Notes: generated by a model not told the origin, from the sequence alone. Shown: positions 34,273 to 44,384, counted from the first letter of the stretch. The stretch is 64,000 nt of DNA from Lachnospiraceae bacterium (GCA_023663655.1 JAMPGZ010000001.1:97671-161670); one strand, 5' to 3'. Program-made: numbers and translations.

Positions 34273-35913
34273 ATGATGAATAAACGCAATCTTATTACGA
34301 TATTTGCGGGGGCGGCTGCTGCTTCCGCAATGGCTTGCACAAGCCTTATAGCGACTCCCGGCGCGACTGCCGACAATAGTGTGATGATCACGTATGCCGC
34401 CGACTCTCACAGTCTTTACGGCGAGCTGTATTCCAAACCTGCCGCAGTGCATCCCAAGGGTGCGATGCGCAAGGTGCATGACTGGGACACGGGCGTGTAT
34501 TTGGGTGAGATTCCGGAACCGCGCAACACCTATGCCACCATCGGTAACATGAATGAGCACGGGCTTGCCATCAGCGAGAGCACATGGGGCGGCAGGGAAG
34601 AGCTTGTGGACACGACCGGAGTGATAGACTACGGTTCGCTGATATATATAACTCTTGAACGAGCCAAGACCGCCCGCGAGGCTATAAAGGTGATGACCGA
34701 CCTCGTTGCCGAGCACGGCTACTACAGCAGCGGCGAGTCGTTTTCGATAGCCGATGGCAAGGAGGCATGGATCATGGAGATGATAGGCAAGGGTGGCAAG
34801 AGCAAGGGCGCCGTGTGGGTGGCTCGCCGTATTCCCGACGGAATGATTTCGGGTCATGCCAACCATTCCCGCATCCACACTTTCCCGCTGAATGATCCTG
34901 AGACGCTTTATTCGCCCGATGTGATCACGTTTGCCCGCAGTCAGGGCTATTTCGACGGCAAGGATGAGGATTTCGATTTCTCGAAGGCTTACGCCGTGAC
35001 CGATTTCGGTGCTTTGCGAGGCTGTGATGCCCGTGTGTGGAGCTTCTTCACTCACAATGCCGAGGGGATGGATGAGTATCTGCCCTGGATCAATGAGGCA
35101 GCTGATCCGATCATGCCGCTTTGGGTGAAACCGTCCAAGCCGCTTAGTGTGCGCGATATGCAGTGGGCTATGCGTGACCATTTTGAGGACACGCCGTTTG
35201 ACATGACAAAGGATGTGGGCGCGGGACCGTTCAAGGTGCCTTACCGCTGGCGTCCGATGGGCTTCACCGTCGACAGCGTGAACTATACCCACGAGCGTGC
35301 CATCGCCACGCAGCAGACGGCGTTTACCTTCGTGGCGCAGTTGCGCGATGAGGTTCCGGCGGCAATGAAGGGTGTGCTGTGGTTTGGCGTTGACGATACC
35401 AACACTTGCGTGTATGTGCCGGTGTACAGTTGTGTCACCAAGGTGCCTTACTGCTATGCTCCGGGCAACGGCGATATGCTCACGCTGTCGTGGGACGCGG
35501 CTTTCTGGGTACACAATTATGTCGCCAACCAGGCTTATAACCGCTATTCGCAGATGATACCTGACATACGCCGCGTGCAAAACGCTCTTGAGGACTCGAT
35601 GGAGATAGCCGTGAAGGAGACCGAGGCACGGGTGATGTCGCTGCCGGAGACGCATCAGCGCATGGAGCTTGCGGCGTTGACCGACCGTTGGGCTAATCAC
35701 TCTACCCGCGAGTTCAAGAAGCTGGGCGACTATCTGTTTGTGAAGTTCCTTGATGGAAATATCAAGCGCGAGACCGAGCCTGGTGTGTTCAAACGCACCG
35801 AGCAGGGACAGTGTGCGTCGCCTCAATTCGGCGGCTACGACGAGCGTTATTTCCGCTCGATAGTTGAGGATGCCGGTGACAGATTGAAGGAAAAAGAGAT
35901 GAATTTTAAGTAA
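34273..35913 (+). CDS. C69 family dipeptidase
   Basis: This protein of about 546 residues is a peptidase C69 (Ntn-hydrolase) that releases dipeptides. The N-terminus has a signal-like segment ([14 protein letters not shown]) followed directly by Cys-Thr-Ser ([19 protein letters not shown]). The Cys would become the N-terminal nucleophile after cleavage, as in family members. Other conserved blocks: [51 protein letters not shown]. Start is ATG at 34273 or 34276. queF starts five bases after its stop, so they form an operon. A secretion signal with the Cys at the processing site means it acts in the periplasm. Confidence 0.9.
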   Translation: MMNKRNLITIFAGAAAASAMACTSLIATPGATADNSVMITYAADSHSLYGELYSKPAAVHPKGAMRKVHDWDTGVYLGEIPEPRNTYATIGNMNEHGLAISESTWGGREELVDTTGVIDYGSLIYITLERAKTAREAIKVMTDLVAEHGYYSSGESFSIADGKEAWIMEMIGKGGKSKGAVWVARRIPDGMISGHANHSRIHTFPLNDPETLYSPDVITFARSQGYFDGKDEDFDFSKAYAVTDFGALRGCDARVWSFFTHNAEGMDEYLPWINEAADPIMPLWVKPSKPLSVRDMQWAMRDHFEDTPFDMTKDVGAGPFKVPYRWRPMGFTVDSVNYTHERAIATQQTAFTFVAQLRDEVPAAMKGVLWFGVDDTNTCVYVPVYSCVTKVPYCYAPGNGDMLTLSWDAAFWVHNYVANQAYNRYSQMIPDIRRVQNALEDSMEIAVKETEARVMSLPETHQRMELAALTDRWANHSTREFKKLGDYLFVKFLDGNIKRETEPGVFKRTEQGQCASPQFGGYDERYFRSIVEDAGDRLKEKEMNFK

Positions 35914-35918
35914 AGGCC

Positions 35919-36392
35919 ATGTCACGTACAGCTGAAGAGATGCCGGGAGTGACCCTGCTTGGCAACACCGCAACGCGTTACCCCGACCAATATGCCCCCG
36001 AGGTGCTTGAGACATTTGACAACAAGCACCCCGACAATGAGTATCTTGTGACATTCACCTGTCCTGAGTTCACATCGCTCTGCCCGAAGACGGGTCAGCC
36101 CGATTTTGCCAAGATCATCATCAACTATATTCCGCGCGAGAAGATGGTTGAGAGCAAGAGCCTGAAGCTGTATCTGTTCAGCTTCCGCAATCATGGCGAT
36201 TTTCACGAGGATTGCGTGAATATCATCATGAAGGATCTTGTGAAGCTGATGGATCCGAAGTATCTTGAGGTGATAGGACTGTTCACTCCGCGCGGCGGAA
36301 TATCGATATATCCGTTTGCCAATTATGGCGACGCCGGGCATCAGGATCTTGTGAAGGCAAGGATGCTCGCCGCGTTCCGCAATGACTTTTAA
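35919..36392 (+). CDS. queF: NADPH-dependent 7-cyano-7-deazaguanine reductase (preQ0 to preQ1)
   Basis: This 157-residue protein is the short, unimodular form of QueF, which reduces the nitrile of preQ0 to the amine of preQ1 in queuosine synthesis. The catalytic block [19 protein letters not shown] contains the nucleophile Cys55 and Asp62, and [20 protein letters not shown] is the NADPH-binding motif. It is cotranscribed with the C69 dipeptidase, which is metabolically unrelated. No preQ1 riboswitch is seen in the five-base gap or upstream of the operon. Other queuosine genes are not in the window. Confidence 0.95.
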   Translation: MSRTAEEMPGVTLLGNTATRYPDQYAPEVLETFDNKHPDNEYLVTFTCPEFTSLCPKTGQPDFAKIIINYIPREKMVESKSLKLYLFSFRNHGDFHEDCVNIIMKDLVKLMDPKYLEVIGLFTPRGGISIYPFANYGDAGHQDLVKARMLAAFRNDF

Positions 36393-36440
36393 GGTCGATA
36401 GGGTCGTTAAAGTCATTAAGGTCGTTAAGGTCATTAAGAC
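36391..36440. repeat. tandem 9-bp repeats (GTCNTTAAG family) after queF
   Basis: Five copies such as GTCGTTAAAGTCATTAAGGT immediately after the queF stop codon, between two convergent genes. Confidence 0.65.
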
Positions 36441-36457
36441 CGAGGGGTTGATGGGGC

Positions 36458-37837
36458 TTATTTTTGGAGGCGGAAGTGGCGCGGTGCTCGCTTGGTGTAG
36501 AAGCTGTGGCGCGAGAAGAGGGTGACTGTGGCGTAGGATATCGCCGCGGTTATCAGCACCGGGAAGAACAGCACGTAGGCTCCGGTCATCTCCACGGTGA
36601 GGAATATCGCCATGAGCGGGGCGCGTATCGCTCCTGCCATGACTCCCGACATGCCGAGGAATGCGAATTTTCCGGCGGGCAGGTTGAGCCCGAAGGTCAT
36701 GTTGATTATTTCCGCGAAGAGATATCCGGCAAATGCTCCGGCAAAGAGTGTGGGCGCGAAATCGCCTCCCACGCCGCCGCTGCTGTTGGTGGATGATGTG
36801 GCGAAGCATTTACTGAGCATCACCCCTGCCGCCATCAGGGCTATGACCCATGTCTTGTCGGCATCGGCAGCCCAGAAGCTCCCGTTGAGCATAGAAGCCG
36901 CGTCGCCGTTTATGATTTTCCCGATTGTGGCGTAGCCTTCGCCGTATAGAGCCGGGAATGTGAATATGAGAATTGAGATTATCGCGCCGCCGGTGATATT
37001 TTTGATCCAGGGATTTTTCAGCTTAGCGAAGAATCCCTCCATTTTTTCCATAATGGTGGAGTAGTAGGCTGAGTATATGCCGCAGAATAGCCCGAGCGCT
37101 ACCACGAAGAGCAGAAGCTCATTGTCGATGGGCGTGTAGTGCAGATAATCGAGGTCGATGGTGAATCCCGACAGCACGTATGCCGTCATGGCGGCGGTTA
37201 TGCACGCCACAATCAAGGCTATGACCGAGAGGGTGGTCAATTCGAGTTTCAGCACCTCGAGTGTGAAGAGGACGCCGCCTATGGGAGCCTTGAATATTCC
37301 GGCGATGCCCGCTCCGGCACCGCACCCGATGAGAATCATGAGCATCTGCGGCGACATCTTGAACCAGCGTCCTATGTTGCTGCCTATCGCGGCTCCGGTG
37401 TAGGCTATAGGATCCTCGGCTCCCGCCGAACCGCCAAATCCGATGGTGATGGAGCTTGCCACGATGGATGAGTACATGAGGTTGCCTTTCAAGGCGTAGT
37501 TGCGCGCCGAGAGGTCTTGCTGAAGGTGAGCCGTGCCGTTGGCGATGTTTTCGCGCAGGATGTAGCGTGTGAAAATTCCGGTGAGGAGTATTCCGGCTAT
37601 AGGCAGGAGAAGCAGTATGTAATTGGGGCTGTCGATGGAGAATGACGACGTGAGAGTGGAGCTTATGAGCATTATGATGTGTTTCAGCAGGTAGGCTCCG
37701 GCACCGGAGAGCAGCCCCACCACCACGGCAAGAATGAGCAGAAACGATTTTTCGGTGAAATGGTGTTTTTTCCATCCCACTACCGCTTCCATAGGTGAAT
37801 GTCGGTGAGTGCGTTTATTGCTTTCGTTGTCGTTCAT
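36458..37837 (-). CDS. CLC family chloride channel or H+/Cl- exchanger
   Basis: This 459-residue membrane protein has CLC motifs: GFGGSAGAEDPIAY (residues about 134-146; the gating glutamate is Glu141, in place of the usual GREGP), GAGAGIAGIFKAPIGGVLFT, and GGVGGDFAPTLFAGAFAG, equivalent to the GxFxP filter. About ten to twelve membrane helices are visible. No cytoplasmic CBS domains follow. The altered filter spelling (GAEDP) is shared by a Bacteroidetes branch. It converges on the queF unit. A TAnnTTTG-like box is at 37865. Confidence 0.85.
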   Translation of the reverse strand: MNDNESNKRTHRHSPMEAVVGWKKHHFTEKSFLLILAVVVGLLSGAGAYLLKHIIMLISSTLTSSFSIDSPNYILLLLPIAGILLTGIFTRYILRENIANGTAHLQQDLSARNYALKGNLMYSSIVASSITIGFGGSAGAEDPIAYTGAAIGSNIGRWFKMSPQMLMILIGCGAGAGIAGIFKAPIGGVLFTLEVLKLELTTLSVIALIVACITAAMTAYVLSGFTIDLDYLHYTPIDNELLLFVVALGLFCGIYSAYYSTIMEKMEGFFAKLKNPWIKNITGGAIISILIFTFPALYGEGYATIGKIINGDAASMLNGSFWAADADKTWVIALMAAGVMLSKCFATSSTNSSGGVGGDFAPTLFAGAFAGYLFAEIINMTFGLNLPAGKFAFLGMSGVMAGAIRAPLMAIFLTVEMTGAYVLFFPVLITAAISYATVTLFSRHSFYTKRAPRHFRLQK

Positions 37838-37864
37838 AATCGCTTTCGGCGTGGATTGCCGTCA

Positions 37865-37872
37865 TAAAGATA
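37865..37872 (-). promoter_or_regulatory. possible -7 box (TATCTTTA) of the CLC gene
   Basis: One mismatch to TAnnTTTG (last base), about 27 bases before the ATG. Weak call. Confidence 0.35.
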
Positions 37873-37940
37873 GAACACGGTGGAGATTGAAAAGTTTTTG
37901 TCAAGCTAATTTGATATTCTGAAAGAAAATTGTTAAAATA

Positions 37941-37972
37941 TTTGCAATTTAGCTATACAATGTTTACATTTG
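37941..37972 (+). promoter_or_regulatory. ammonium transporter promoter: TTTG, 20-base spacer, TACATTTG
   Basis: TTTG at 37941-37944 and TACATTTG at 37965-37972 have ideal spacing. The leader is about 95 bases; it contains a 13-codon open frame (ATG at 38047, TAG at 38086) that overlaps the transporter start in another frame. Confidence 0.65.
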
Positions 37973-38071
37973 CAGTGGAAAGAAAATCAAAAAGTTTAGC
38001 AAAGTTGCTTGTTGAATATCATTTTGTTTTTATGGGAAGTTACTGTATGAATAATTATATTTCTAAAGATT

Positions 38072-39505
38072 ATGACATTAAAAGGTAGAAAGATTAAGGT
38101 AGGATGGCTTGTTGCTTTTATCATCATGTTTGCCGTCAGTGTTTCAGGTTTGTTTGTAAGTCCCCGAGAGGGTTTGTATGAGATGCCCAATGACCATCTT
38201 TTCGCGAATGTCGCATGGATGATAACCGCCACGATTTTTGTGTTGATGATGACTCCGGGTCTCTCATTTTTTTATGGGGGTATGGTCAGGGCAAAGAATG
38301 TGATTTCAACGATGTTGCAGAGTTTCATTGTGATGGGTTTCATCAGTGTCATCTGGGTTCTGTTTGGCTTCGGGCTTGCTTTTGGCAATGACATCGGTCA
38401 TGTGATAGGCAATCCTTTGGATTTTCTGATGTTTGACGGCGTTGGTATGGATAATGTGGTTAACCGTCAGGAGTCGGCACTGTCAGAGATAGGTATTGCC
38501 ACGACCACTATTCCGCTTGCGTTGTTTGCCCTGTTTCAGATGAAATTTGCTATCATCACCCCGTCGTTGATTACCGGGTCGTTTGCCGAGCGTGTTCGTT
38601 TTTCGGGCTATCTGTTGTTCATGGTTCTGTGGGTTGTGCTCGTGTATTGTCCGCTTGCCCATTGCACGTGGCATCCTGAGGGGCTGTTCGGGATGCTTGA
38701 TGTGCATGATTATGCCGGCGGCATCGTGGTCCATGCCGCCTCGGGTGTAGCAGCTCTTGCCGGAGCCATATTTCTTGGCAAGAGGACCTCGTCGGATGAT
38801 GCGGCAAAGCCTGCCAATGTGCCATTTGTGCTGCTTGGCGCCGCAATGCTGTGGCTTGGATGGTTTGGATTCAACGGTGGCAGTTCGCTTGCCGCCGATG
38901 GGGTAGCGGTGCTCGCCTTTCTCAACACCAACACTGCTGCGGCTACGGCGATGGTGACCTGGGTGGTTTTTGATGCTCTTCGCGGTCGTAAGCCATCGGC
39001 AATGGGTGCGGCTATCGGAGCGGTTGTAGGACTGGTTGCCATTACTCCATGTGCCGGTTGGGTGACAGTGGGGCAGAGCATCTTTATCTCATTTGTCATC
39101 ACGTTGTGCTGTAATGTGGCAGTGTCATGGAAGGGCTATTCGCAGATGCTTGACGACGCTCTCGACGTGTTTCCCACGCATGGACTCGGAGGTATTCTCG
39201 GTACCGTTGCCACGGGAATCTTTGCATACGGTTTCTTTGCAAAAGGTAATCCTGATATCATCTCCCGCTCCGAGTTTTTCTGGAATCATATATTGGTGCT
39301 TCTGATAGTCGCGATTTACACCTTTGCGGTCAGCTACGGTCTTTATTGGCTCACCAACAAGATTGTGCCGTTGAGAGTGTCGCGTCATAATGAAGAGATC
39401 GGGCTTGACCGTTCGCAGCACGGTGAGGAGTATGCCGTCGAGACCGGCACGGGTATCGTGGAGGATGTGCCGAGCGATGCCGAGTGGTTTAGCGGCATGG
39501 AGTGA
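38072..39505 (+). CDS. amtB: ammonium transporter (Amt/AmtB family)
   Basis: This 477-residue protein has 11-12 membrane segments and the twin-histidine pore (His221 in VVHAASG and His370 in VFPTHGLGG). TPGLSFFYGGMVRAKNVIST is the signature after helix 1, and the C-terminal helix starts GLDRSQHGEEY, the GlnK-docking end in other members. A PII (glnK) gene normally follows amtB; none is present here. It carries a hydrophobic N-terminal segment that could be a signal or first helix. A terminator follows. It may supply ammonia for AsnA and glutamine synthesis. Confidence 0.9.
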   Translation: MTLKGRKIKVGWLVAFIIMFAVSVSGLFVSPREGLYEMPNDHLFANVAWMITATIFVLMMTPGLSFFYGGMVRAKNVISTMLQSFIVMGFISVIWVLFGFGLAFGNDIGHVIGNPLDFLMFDGVGMDNVVNRQESALSEIGIATTTIPLALFALFQMKFAIITPSLITGSFAERVRFSGYLLFMVLWVVLVYCPLAHCTWHPEGLFGMLDVHDYAGGIVVHAASGVAALAGAIFLGKRTSSDDAAKPANVPFVLLGAAMLWLGWFGFNGGSSLAADGVAVLAFLNTNTAAATAMVTWVVFDALRGRKPSAMGAAIGAVVGLVAITPCAGWVTVGQSIFISFVITLCCNVAVSWKGYSQMLDDALDVFPTHGLGGILGTVATGIFAYGFFAKGNPDIISRSEFFWNHILVLLIVAIYTFAVSYGLYWLTNKIVPLRVSRHNEEIGLDRSQHGEEYAVETGTGIVEDVPSDAEWFSGME

Positions 39506-39531
39506 CATTGTCAGCTCGTTATGATATAAGC

Positions 39532-39570
39532 CGCCCCGGTTGCAATGAGTGCAGCCGGGGCGTTGTTATG
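39532..39570 (+). terminator. terminator after the ammonium transporter gene
   Basis: CGCCCCGG pairs with CCGGGGCG, then TTGTT. The stem could also serve the convergent protease gene. Confidence 0.6.
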
Positions 39571-39574
39571 CAGG

Positions 39575-40441
39575 TCAGAGGGAGTCGTAGGAGGGGGAGA
39601 AGGTGTCGCCACGTGAGATGTCGCCGGTGGTGAGTCCTTTCTTGAGCCAACGCATACGCTGGTCGGATCGTCCGTGGTTGAATGATTCCGGGACGGCATA
39701 TCCCTGTGCTTGCTTCTGCAGATAGTCGTCGCCGATGACTGAGGCGGTGGTTATCGCTTCTTCGAGGTCTCCGTCCTCCAGCGAACGGAAAATGCGGTTT
39801 TCGTGATATCCCCACACTCCGGCAAGGAAGTCGGCTTGCAGCTCGATGCGCACGCTTGTGCGGTTGGCTTCGGTCTGTGATTGCCGTGCCATGAGGGTGT
39901 GTGCTTTGTCGAGCGTGCCGAGCAGGTGCTGCACATGGTGCCCTACTTCATGGGCTATCACGTAGGCGTAGGCGAAGTCGCCGTCGGCTCCGAGGTTCTG
40001 CCGCATCTGGCTGAAGAATGAGAGGTCGATGTAGAGCTTTTCATCGGCAGAGCAGTAGAATGGTCCGGTCTGCGCTGAGGCGTTTCCGCATCCGCTCTGT
40101 ACCGATCCGGTGAATAGGACGAGTGTGGGCGGACGGTAGGTGGCTCCCATTTCGTTGAACACTTCGGTCCACACGTCTTCGGTGGATGCGAGCACTTGGC
40201 GGGAAAATTCGGCGAGCTCCTCTTCTTGCTGTGTGGGAACATATTCGGTCGTTTCTTCGCCGCCCATTATTCCGGCGCCGCCGGTGAGCACGCTGAGCGG
40301 ATTGCCGCCCATGATCCAGGTGATAATGCCTAATACGATTAATCCTCCGATGCCCATGCTTCCCGCTTTGAGCGGAAATGCTCCGCGTCGTCCGCGTCGG
40401 TCATCTACGTTTGAACTTTGGCGACGTCCGTCCAGTCTCAT
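39575..40441 (-). CDS. YpfJ-type neutral zinc metallopeptidase
   Basis: This 288-residue protein has an N-terminal cytoplasmic stretch (MRLDGRRQSSNVDDRRG), one membrane helix (GIGGLIVLGIITWIMGG) and a periplasmic domain with the zinc motif HEVGHHVQHLLG and an upstream GCGNASAQTGPFYCSADEKL. These are the marks of the YpfJ/KPN_02809 family. The downstream AVPESFNHGRSDQRMRWLKK is also conserved. Its role is unknown. It is convergent with the ammonium transporter and faces away from a large repeat region. Confidence 0.85.
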   Translation of the reverse strand: MRLDGRRQSSNVDDRRGRRGAFPLKAGSMGIGGLIVLGIITWIMGGNPLSVLTGGAGIMGGEETTEYVPTQQEEELAEFSRQVLASTEDVWTEVFNEMGATYRPPTLVLFTGSVQSGCGNASAQTGPFYCSADEKLYIDLSFFSQMRQNLGADGDFAYAYVIAHEVGHHVQHLLGTLDKAHTLMARQSQTEANRTSVRIELQADFLAGVWGYHENRIFRSLEDGDLEEAITTASVIGDDYLQKQAQGYAVPESFNHGRSDQRMRWLKKGLTTGDISRGDTFSPSYDSL

Positions 40442-40499
40442 AATAAATTGTGTTTTGAGTTATTGATTGCTTATATTTTCAACGATGGAGGAGGGGGAA

Positions 40500-40858
40500 A
40501 GGTTGAGTTGAGAGTCGAGAGTTGAGAATGGAGAGTTGAGAATGGAGAATTGAGAATGGAGAGTTGAGAATTGAGAATTTAAAATTTAAAATTTAAAATT
40601 TAAAATGGAGAATGGAGCTAAGTTAGTTTCTCCATTCTCCATTTTTTTTAAGGGCTTTAAGGTCGATAATGCCGTTAAGGGCTTTAGAGTCATTTGAGTC
40701 GAGGGTCATTAGAGTCGTTAAGGACTTTAAGGTCATTAAGGATTCTCGACTCTCAATTCACGACTCACGACTCTCAATTCTCAATTTTCAATTCTCGACT
40801 CTCAATTCTCGACTCTCCATTCTCAATTCTCCATTCTCCATTCTCCATTCTCAACTCT
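40500..40858. repeat. large imperfect inverted repeat with a central 9-bp repeat array
   Basis: The left arm (about 40500-40636) is built of units like GAGAATGGAGAGTTGAGAAT; the right arm (about 40742-40858) of the complementary units CTCAATTCTCGACTCTCCAT. Between them lie GTCNTTAAG-type 9-bp repeats (40650-40745). The arms could fold into a long imperfect stem. This fills the 415-base gap between the protease and maeB genes; no gene is seen. Confidence 0.65.
40650..40745. repeat. tandem 9-bp repeats (GTCNTTAAG family) before maeB
   Basis: Eight or so drifted copies such as AGAGTCGTTAAGGACTTTAA between the two arms of the larger inverted repeat. Confidence 0.6.
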
Positions 40859-43148
40859 ACTTATCGTAGTCGTTGCCGACTTTTTCTTGTACGGCGGCGT
40901 CGAGGACGGCGATTGTGGTGAGGTTTACGATGTCGCGCACCGAGCTGTCGACATTGATGAAGTGAACCGGCTTGTTCAATCCCATCTGGATCGGTCCGAT
41001 CACCTCGCCTACGCCCATTGACAACAGCATCTTGTAGGCGGTGTTTGCCGAGCTAAGGTTGGGGAATATGAGGGTGTTCACATCCTTGTCCTTGATGCGG
41101 TTGAACGGATAGTTGGTGTCGCGCAGCTTCTTGTTGAGCGCGTAGTCGATCTGCATTTCACCATCGACCGGCAGGTCGGGATAGGTTTCATGCAATTTTG
41201 CCACCACGTTGTGTACTATGCGAGAGCCGTGGAGCTTGTTGCCACCGAAGTTGGAGTAGGATACAAGCGCCATAACGGGGTCATGAGCGAAGTATTCCAC
41301 CGAGTTGCGTGCGAGACGCGCGATGTCAAACAGGGTGTCTTCGTCGGGATGACTGTTGATGGTTGTGTCGGCGATGAAGTAGACTCCGCGTTGAGTCTGC
41401 AGGATGTGCATAGATGCGAAATGGTTGAAAGTGGGGCGTATGCCTATCACTTCACGGGCGATTTCGGTGGGGCGGAGGTTGCCTGAGTATGTTCCGGCGA
41501 TTATTGCGTCGGCTTCGCCGCTTTCCACGAGCATCATGCCGAAGTAGTTGCGGTCGAACATCAGCTCGAGAGCAGCGGGATAGGTCATGCCCTCGCGTTC
41601 AAGTTTCTTGGCAAATTTTGCGGCAAACTTGGCGCGGCGGTCGGCTTCGCGGTCGTGGCGCAGATTTATGATTTCGATTCCGTCGATGTTTATTCCGAGT
41701 CGGTTGGCGCGTTTCTCGATCATCTCTTCGTTGCCGAGGAGCACCGGAGTACATATACCCTCCTGGTGCGCGTTGACGGCAGCGCGCAGCATATTGTCGG
41801 TGTTTGCTTCGGGGAATACCACGCGTTTCGGGTTCTGACGCGCTGTGTCGCTCAAGCGGCGCATGAGCTGGTCGTCATATCCCATGAGTTTGCGCAGCTT
41901 CTCGTTGTAGGCTTCCCAGTCGGTGATGGGGCGTGTGGCAACGCCTGATTCCATCGCTCCGCGAGCCACTGCCGGAGCCACGCAAGTGATGAGGCGCGGG
42001 TCGAGCGGCTTGGGCAGGATGTAGTCTTTTCCGAACTGGAGGTTGCCCATTTCGTATGCAGCGTTCACGACTGAAGGCACCGGTTCCTTGGTGAGGGCGG
42101 CAATCGCTTTTACGGCAGCGAGCTTCATCTCCTCGTTGATCGCTGTGGCGCCGCAGTCGAGGGCTCCACGGAATATGTAGGGGAATCCGAGCACATTGTT
42201 GATCTGGTTGGGGTAGTCGGAACGTCCGGTTGCGAAAATCAGGTCGGGGCGAGAGCTGATAGCTGTGTCGTAGGCGATTTCCGGATCGGGGTTGGCGAGA
42301 GCAAACACGATGGGGTTGGGAGCCATCGACTGCACCATTTCGGCAGTCACGACATCCTTGACTGATAGACCCAGGAACACGTCGGCATCGACCATCGCTT
42401 CTTTCAGGGTGGTTATGTCGCGTGATGTTGCAAACTGCGCTTTCTGCGGGTTGAGGTCGGTGCGTTTTGTGTTGATTACACCGCGCGAGTCGCACATCAC
42501 CACGTTTTCGGGCTTAATGCCGAGCGCGATGTAGAGCTTGGTGCAGCTCACGGCAGCCGCTCCGGCGCCATTGACCACGAGACGAGCCTCCTCGATTTTC
42601 TTGCCTTGTATTTCCAGGGCGTTAAGAAGACCCGCACCCGAGATTATCGCTGTTCCGTGCTGGTCGTCGTGCATCACGGGAATGTCGCACTCTTCCTTCA
42701 GACGCTGCTCGATCTCGAAGCATTCGGGAGCTTTTATGTCCTCAAGGTTTATTCCTCCGAAAGTGGGAGCGAGAGCTTTCACGATTTCGATGAACTTTTT
42801 GGGATCCTTCTCGTTGACTTCGATGTCGAAACAGTCAAGACCGGCGAAAATCTTGAACAGGAGCGCTTTTCCTTCCATGACCGGCTTTCCGGCAAGCGCG
42901 CCTATGTCGCCAAGACCGAGCACAGCTGTGCCGTTGCTGATGACAGCCACGAGGTTGCCCTTGTTGGTATATTCGTATGCGTCCTGCGGTTTCTGCTCTA
43001 TTTCGAGACATGGATATGCTACACCCGGAGAATATGCAAGAGCAAGGTCTTGTTGTGTCGAATATGGCACGGTGGGCACTACTTCAATTTTGCCCGGTTT
43101 TCCCTCGCGATGGTAGTCGAGGGCCATTTCTTTAGTTACTTTTGACAT
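40857..43148 (-). CDS. maeB: NADP-dependent malic enzyme fused to a phosphotransacetylase-like domain (MaeB)
   Basis: This 763-residue protein is the long, MaeB-type malic enzyme. Residues about 1-430 hold the catalytic part ([53 protein letters not shown]), converting malate to pyruvate with NADP. Residues about 440-763 hold a PTA/PTB-like domain ([32 protein letters not shown]), which in family members binds acetyl-CoA as a regulator rather than making acetyl phosphate. A perfect -7 box lies 28 bases upstream. The 3' end runs directly into the large inverted repeat. Confidence 0.95.
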   Translation of the reverse strand: MSKVTKEMALDYHREGKPGKIEVVPTVPYSTQQDLALAYSPGVAYPCLEIEQKPQDAYEYTNKGNLVAVISNGTAVLGLGDIGALAGKPVMEGKALLFKIFAGLDCFDIEVNEKDPKKFIEIVKALAPTFGGINLEDIKAPECFEIEQRLKEECDIPVMHDDQHGTAIISGAGLLNALEIQGKKIEEARLVVNGAGAAAVSCTKLYIALGIKPENVVMCDSRGVINTKRTDLNPQKAQFATSRDITTLKEAMVDADVFLGLSVKDVVTAEMVQSMAPNPIVFALANPDPEIAYDTAISSRPDLIFATGRSDYPNQINNVLGFPYIFRGALDCGATAINEEMKLAAVKAIAALTKEPVPSVVNAAYEMGNLQFGKDYILPKPLDPRLITCVAPAVARGAMESGVATRPITDWEAYNEKLRKLMGYDDQLMRRLSDTARQNPKRVVFPEANTDNMLRAAVNAHQEGICTPVLLGNEEMIEKRANRLGINIDGIEIINLRHDREADRRAKFAAKFAKKLEREGMTYPAALELMFDRNYFGMMLVESGEADAIIAGTYSGNLRPTEIAREVIGIRPTFNHFASMHILQTQRGVYFIADTTINSHPDEDTLFDIARLARNSVEYFAHDPVMALVSYSNFGGNKLHGSRIVHNVVAKLHETYPDLPVDGEMQIDYALNKKLRDTNYPFNRIKDKDVNTLIFPNLSSANTAYKMLLSMGVGEVIGPIQMGLNKPVHFINVDSSVRDIVNLTTIAVLDAAVQEKVGNDYDK

Positions 43149-43175
43149 TTTGTTCTACTGTTGTTAGAATATCCG

Positions 43176-43183
43176 CAAATTTA
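43176..43183 (-). promoter_or_regulatory. -7 box (TAAATTTG) of maeB
   Basis: Exact TAnnTTTG match on the minus strand, about 27 bases before the start codon. Confidence 0.6.
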
Positions 43184-43263
43184 AGAAAAATAATCTAAAA
43201 TGTAGTCGACCGGCTGAATTTAGTTGCGGAATTCTTTATTTTGGCAATCTTTGTTGAATAATT

Positions 43264-43333
43264 ATTAGTCGAATTAGTCTAATGGGGCTAATTAGTCAAA
43301 TTGGACTAATTGGGCTAATGGGACTAATTGGAT
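43264..43333. repeat. 9-bp repeats of the GGACTAATT family
   Basis: Seven to eight copies including GGGCTAATTAGTCAAATTGG between maeB and a lipoprotein gene. No paired REP element is next to them here. Confidence 0.65.
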
Positions 43334-43334
43334 C

Positions 43335-43373
43335 AAAGAAAAAGGGGCGCGTGGAGTTTAAACCGCGCGCCCC
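43335..43373 (-). terminator. terminator of the 313-residue lipoprotein gene
   Basis: GGGGCGCG and CGCGCCCC pair around an 14-base loop; on the minus strand TTTTTCTTT follows. It lies about 33 bases after the stop codon. Confidence 0.75.
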
Positions 43374-43405
43374 GAGGGAAATGTATGATTCAGATGGTGA
43401 AGTCG

Positions 43406-44347
43406 TTATTGCGTGATGTAGCTGAAATACATTGTTGAGTAGCCACCTCCGCTGTTGGTGGATGAGATTGAGTTGATGCGGTTGTCAGCGTTGAGCGAGT
43501 AGGAGATTTTATAGAGATCTGTCTCGCTATATTCCGGATCCTCTTTGTCGATATACTTGTAGGTGAGCTTGGTGGGGAGCTGAGCTGAAGCGTTGCCCAG
43601 GTAACCGGCAGTGGCAAATATGTAGGCGATGGGGCTGTACATAGCCATTCCCGCTCCAAGATGGGGAGTGACGATGTTGTAAGTGTTGTCAGGAGCTGCC
43701 GAGTAGTCGAAAGTATAAGAGTTGGAACCTTCGGGATCATCCACAATAGAGCTGATGAGGTTGTCGCCAGAATAGTTGTATTTTACTTTCGCTTTGCCTT
43801 TTTCCCTGTATTTGCCCTCGTCTTCGTCATATCCTTCGTAGGTGCCTGAAATGCTCATGGTGCTGATGCGTCCGGCATTGTTGTAGTCTACCGAAATGTC
43901 AAATGAGGTTCTTTCCCACCAGTCGCCTTTGCGGCCTTCCTCGCTTGTCTCGTAATATGCCACGATGAAGCCGTCGGAGTTGAACTTGAAGTTGGTTGCC
44001 TCCCATTTTTCGTAGTCGCCTTCGTCTGCGAAAGTGTTGTCGACTGCAACGATTCTCACGAGCTTGCGTCCTGTGGATGCTGCGGCGCGAGATCCTTCGT
44101 ATTCAAACTTATAGGTTGTGCCATTGTAAGTGGCGTCCTTTATCGAACCGTCGGCGTTGTAGCTGATTGATGCCGAGCCTTGGATGTCGGATACGCGTAC
44201 ACCATCGACTACCGATGAGGGGATGGGCATATCTACGGGAGTTCCTGATGCGGGTCCGTCGTTGTCATCGTCGTCGCTTGAGCATGATGTCGCAAAGAAT
44301 CCCAATGCTACAGTGAGGATGGGATAGATAAGAAATTTTTTGTTCAT
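43406..44347 (-). CDS. DUF4595-like surface lipoprotein
   Basis: This 313-residue lipoprotein (FFATSCSSDDDDND, Cys22) carries a classic acidic surface-export tract SSDDDD. The body is made of repeated short strands with turns, such as SASISYNADGSIKDATYNGT, RISTMSISGTYEG, KLTYKYIDKEDPEYSETDLY and RINSISSTNSGGG, resembling the RHS-like DUF4595/YD-repeat-type beta structure of Bacteroidales lipoproteins. Function is unknown. It is followed by a terminator, and a GC-rich hairpin separates it from the upstream outer membrane protein gene. Confidence 0.65.
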   Translation of the reverse strand: MNKKFLIYPILTVALGFFATSCSSDDDDNDGPASGTPVDMPIPSSVVDGVRVSDIQGSASISYNADGSIKDATYNGTTYKFEYEGSRAAASTGRKLVRIVAVDNTFADEGDYEKWEATNFKFNSDGFIVAYYETSEEGRKGDWWERTSFDISVDYNNAGRISTMSISGTYEGYDEDEGKYREKGKAKVKYNYSGDNLISSIVDDPEGSNSYTFDYSAAPDNTYNIVTPHLGAGMAMYSPIAYIFATAGYLGNASAQLPTKLTYKYIDKEDPEYSETDLYKISYSLNADNRINSISSTNSGGGYSTMYFSYITQ

Positions 44348-44384
44348 TGTTTTGTTGGTTTGTATTTAGGTATTTTACATAGTA

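Noticed and set aside
34243-36054. long open frame (about 600 codons) on the minus strand over the C69 dipeptidase and queF genes
   Set aside because: It runs antisense to two clear genes, has no family signature and a His/Arg-rich composition typical of a shadow frame.
37119-37775. open frame of about 218 codons on the minus strand within the CLC channel gene
   Set aside because: It is in another frame of the same strand as the channel, with odd Arg/His/Ser composition; the channel frame carries all family motifs.
39506-39574. glnK (PII) gene expected after an amtB
   Set aside because: Only a terminator and 69 bases separate the transporter from the convergent protease gene.
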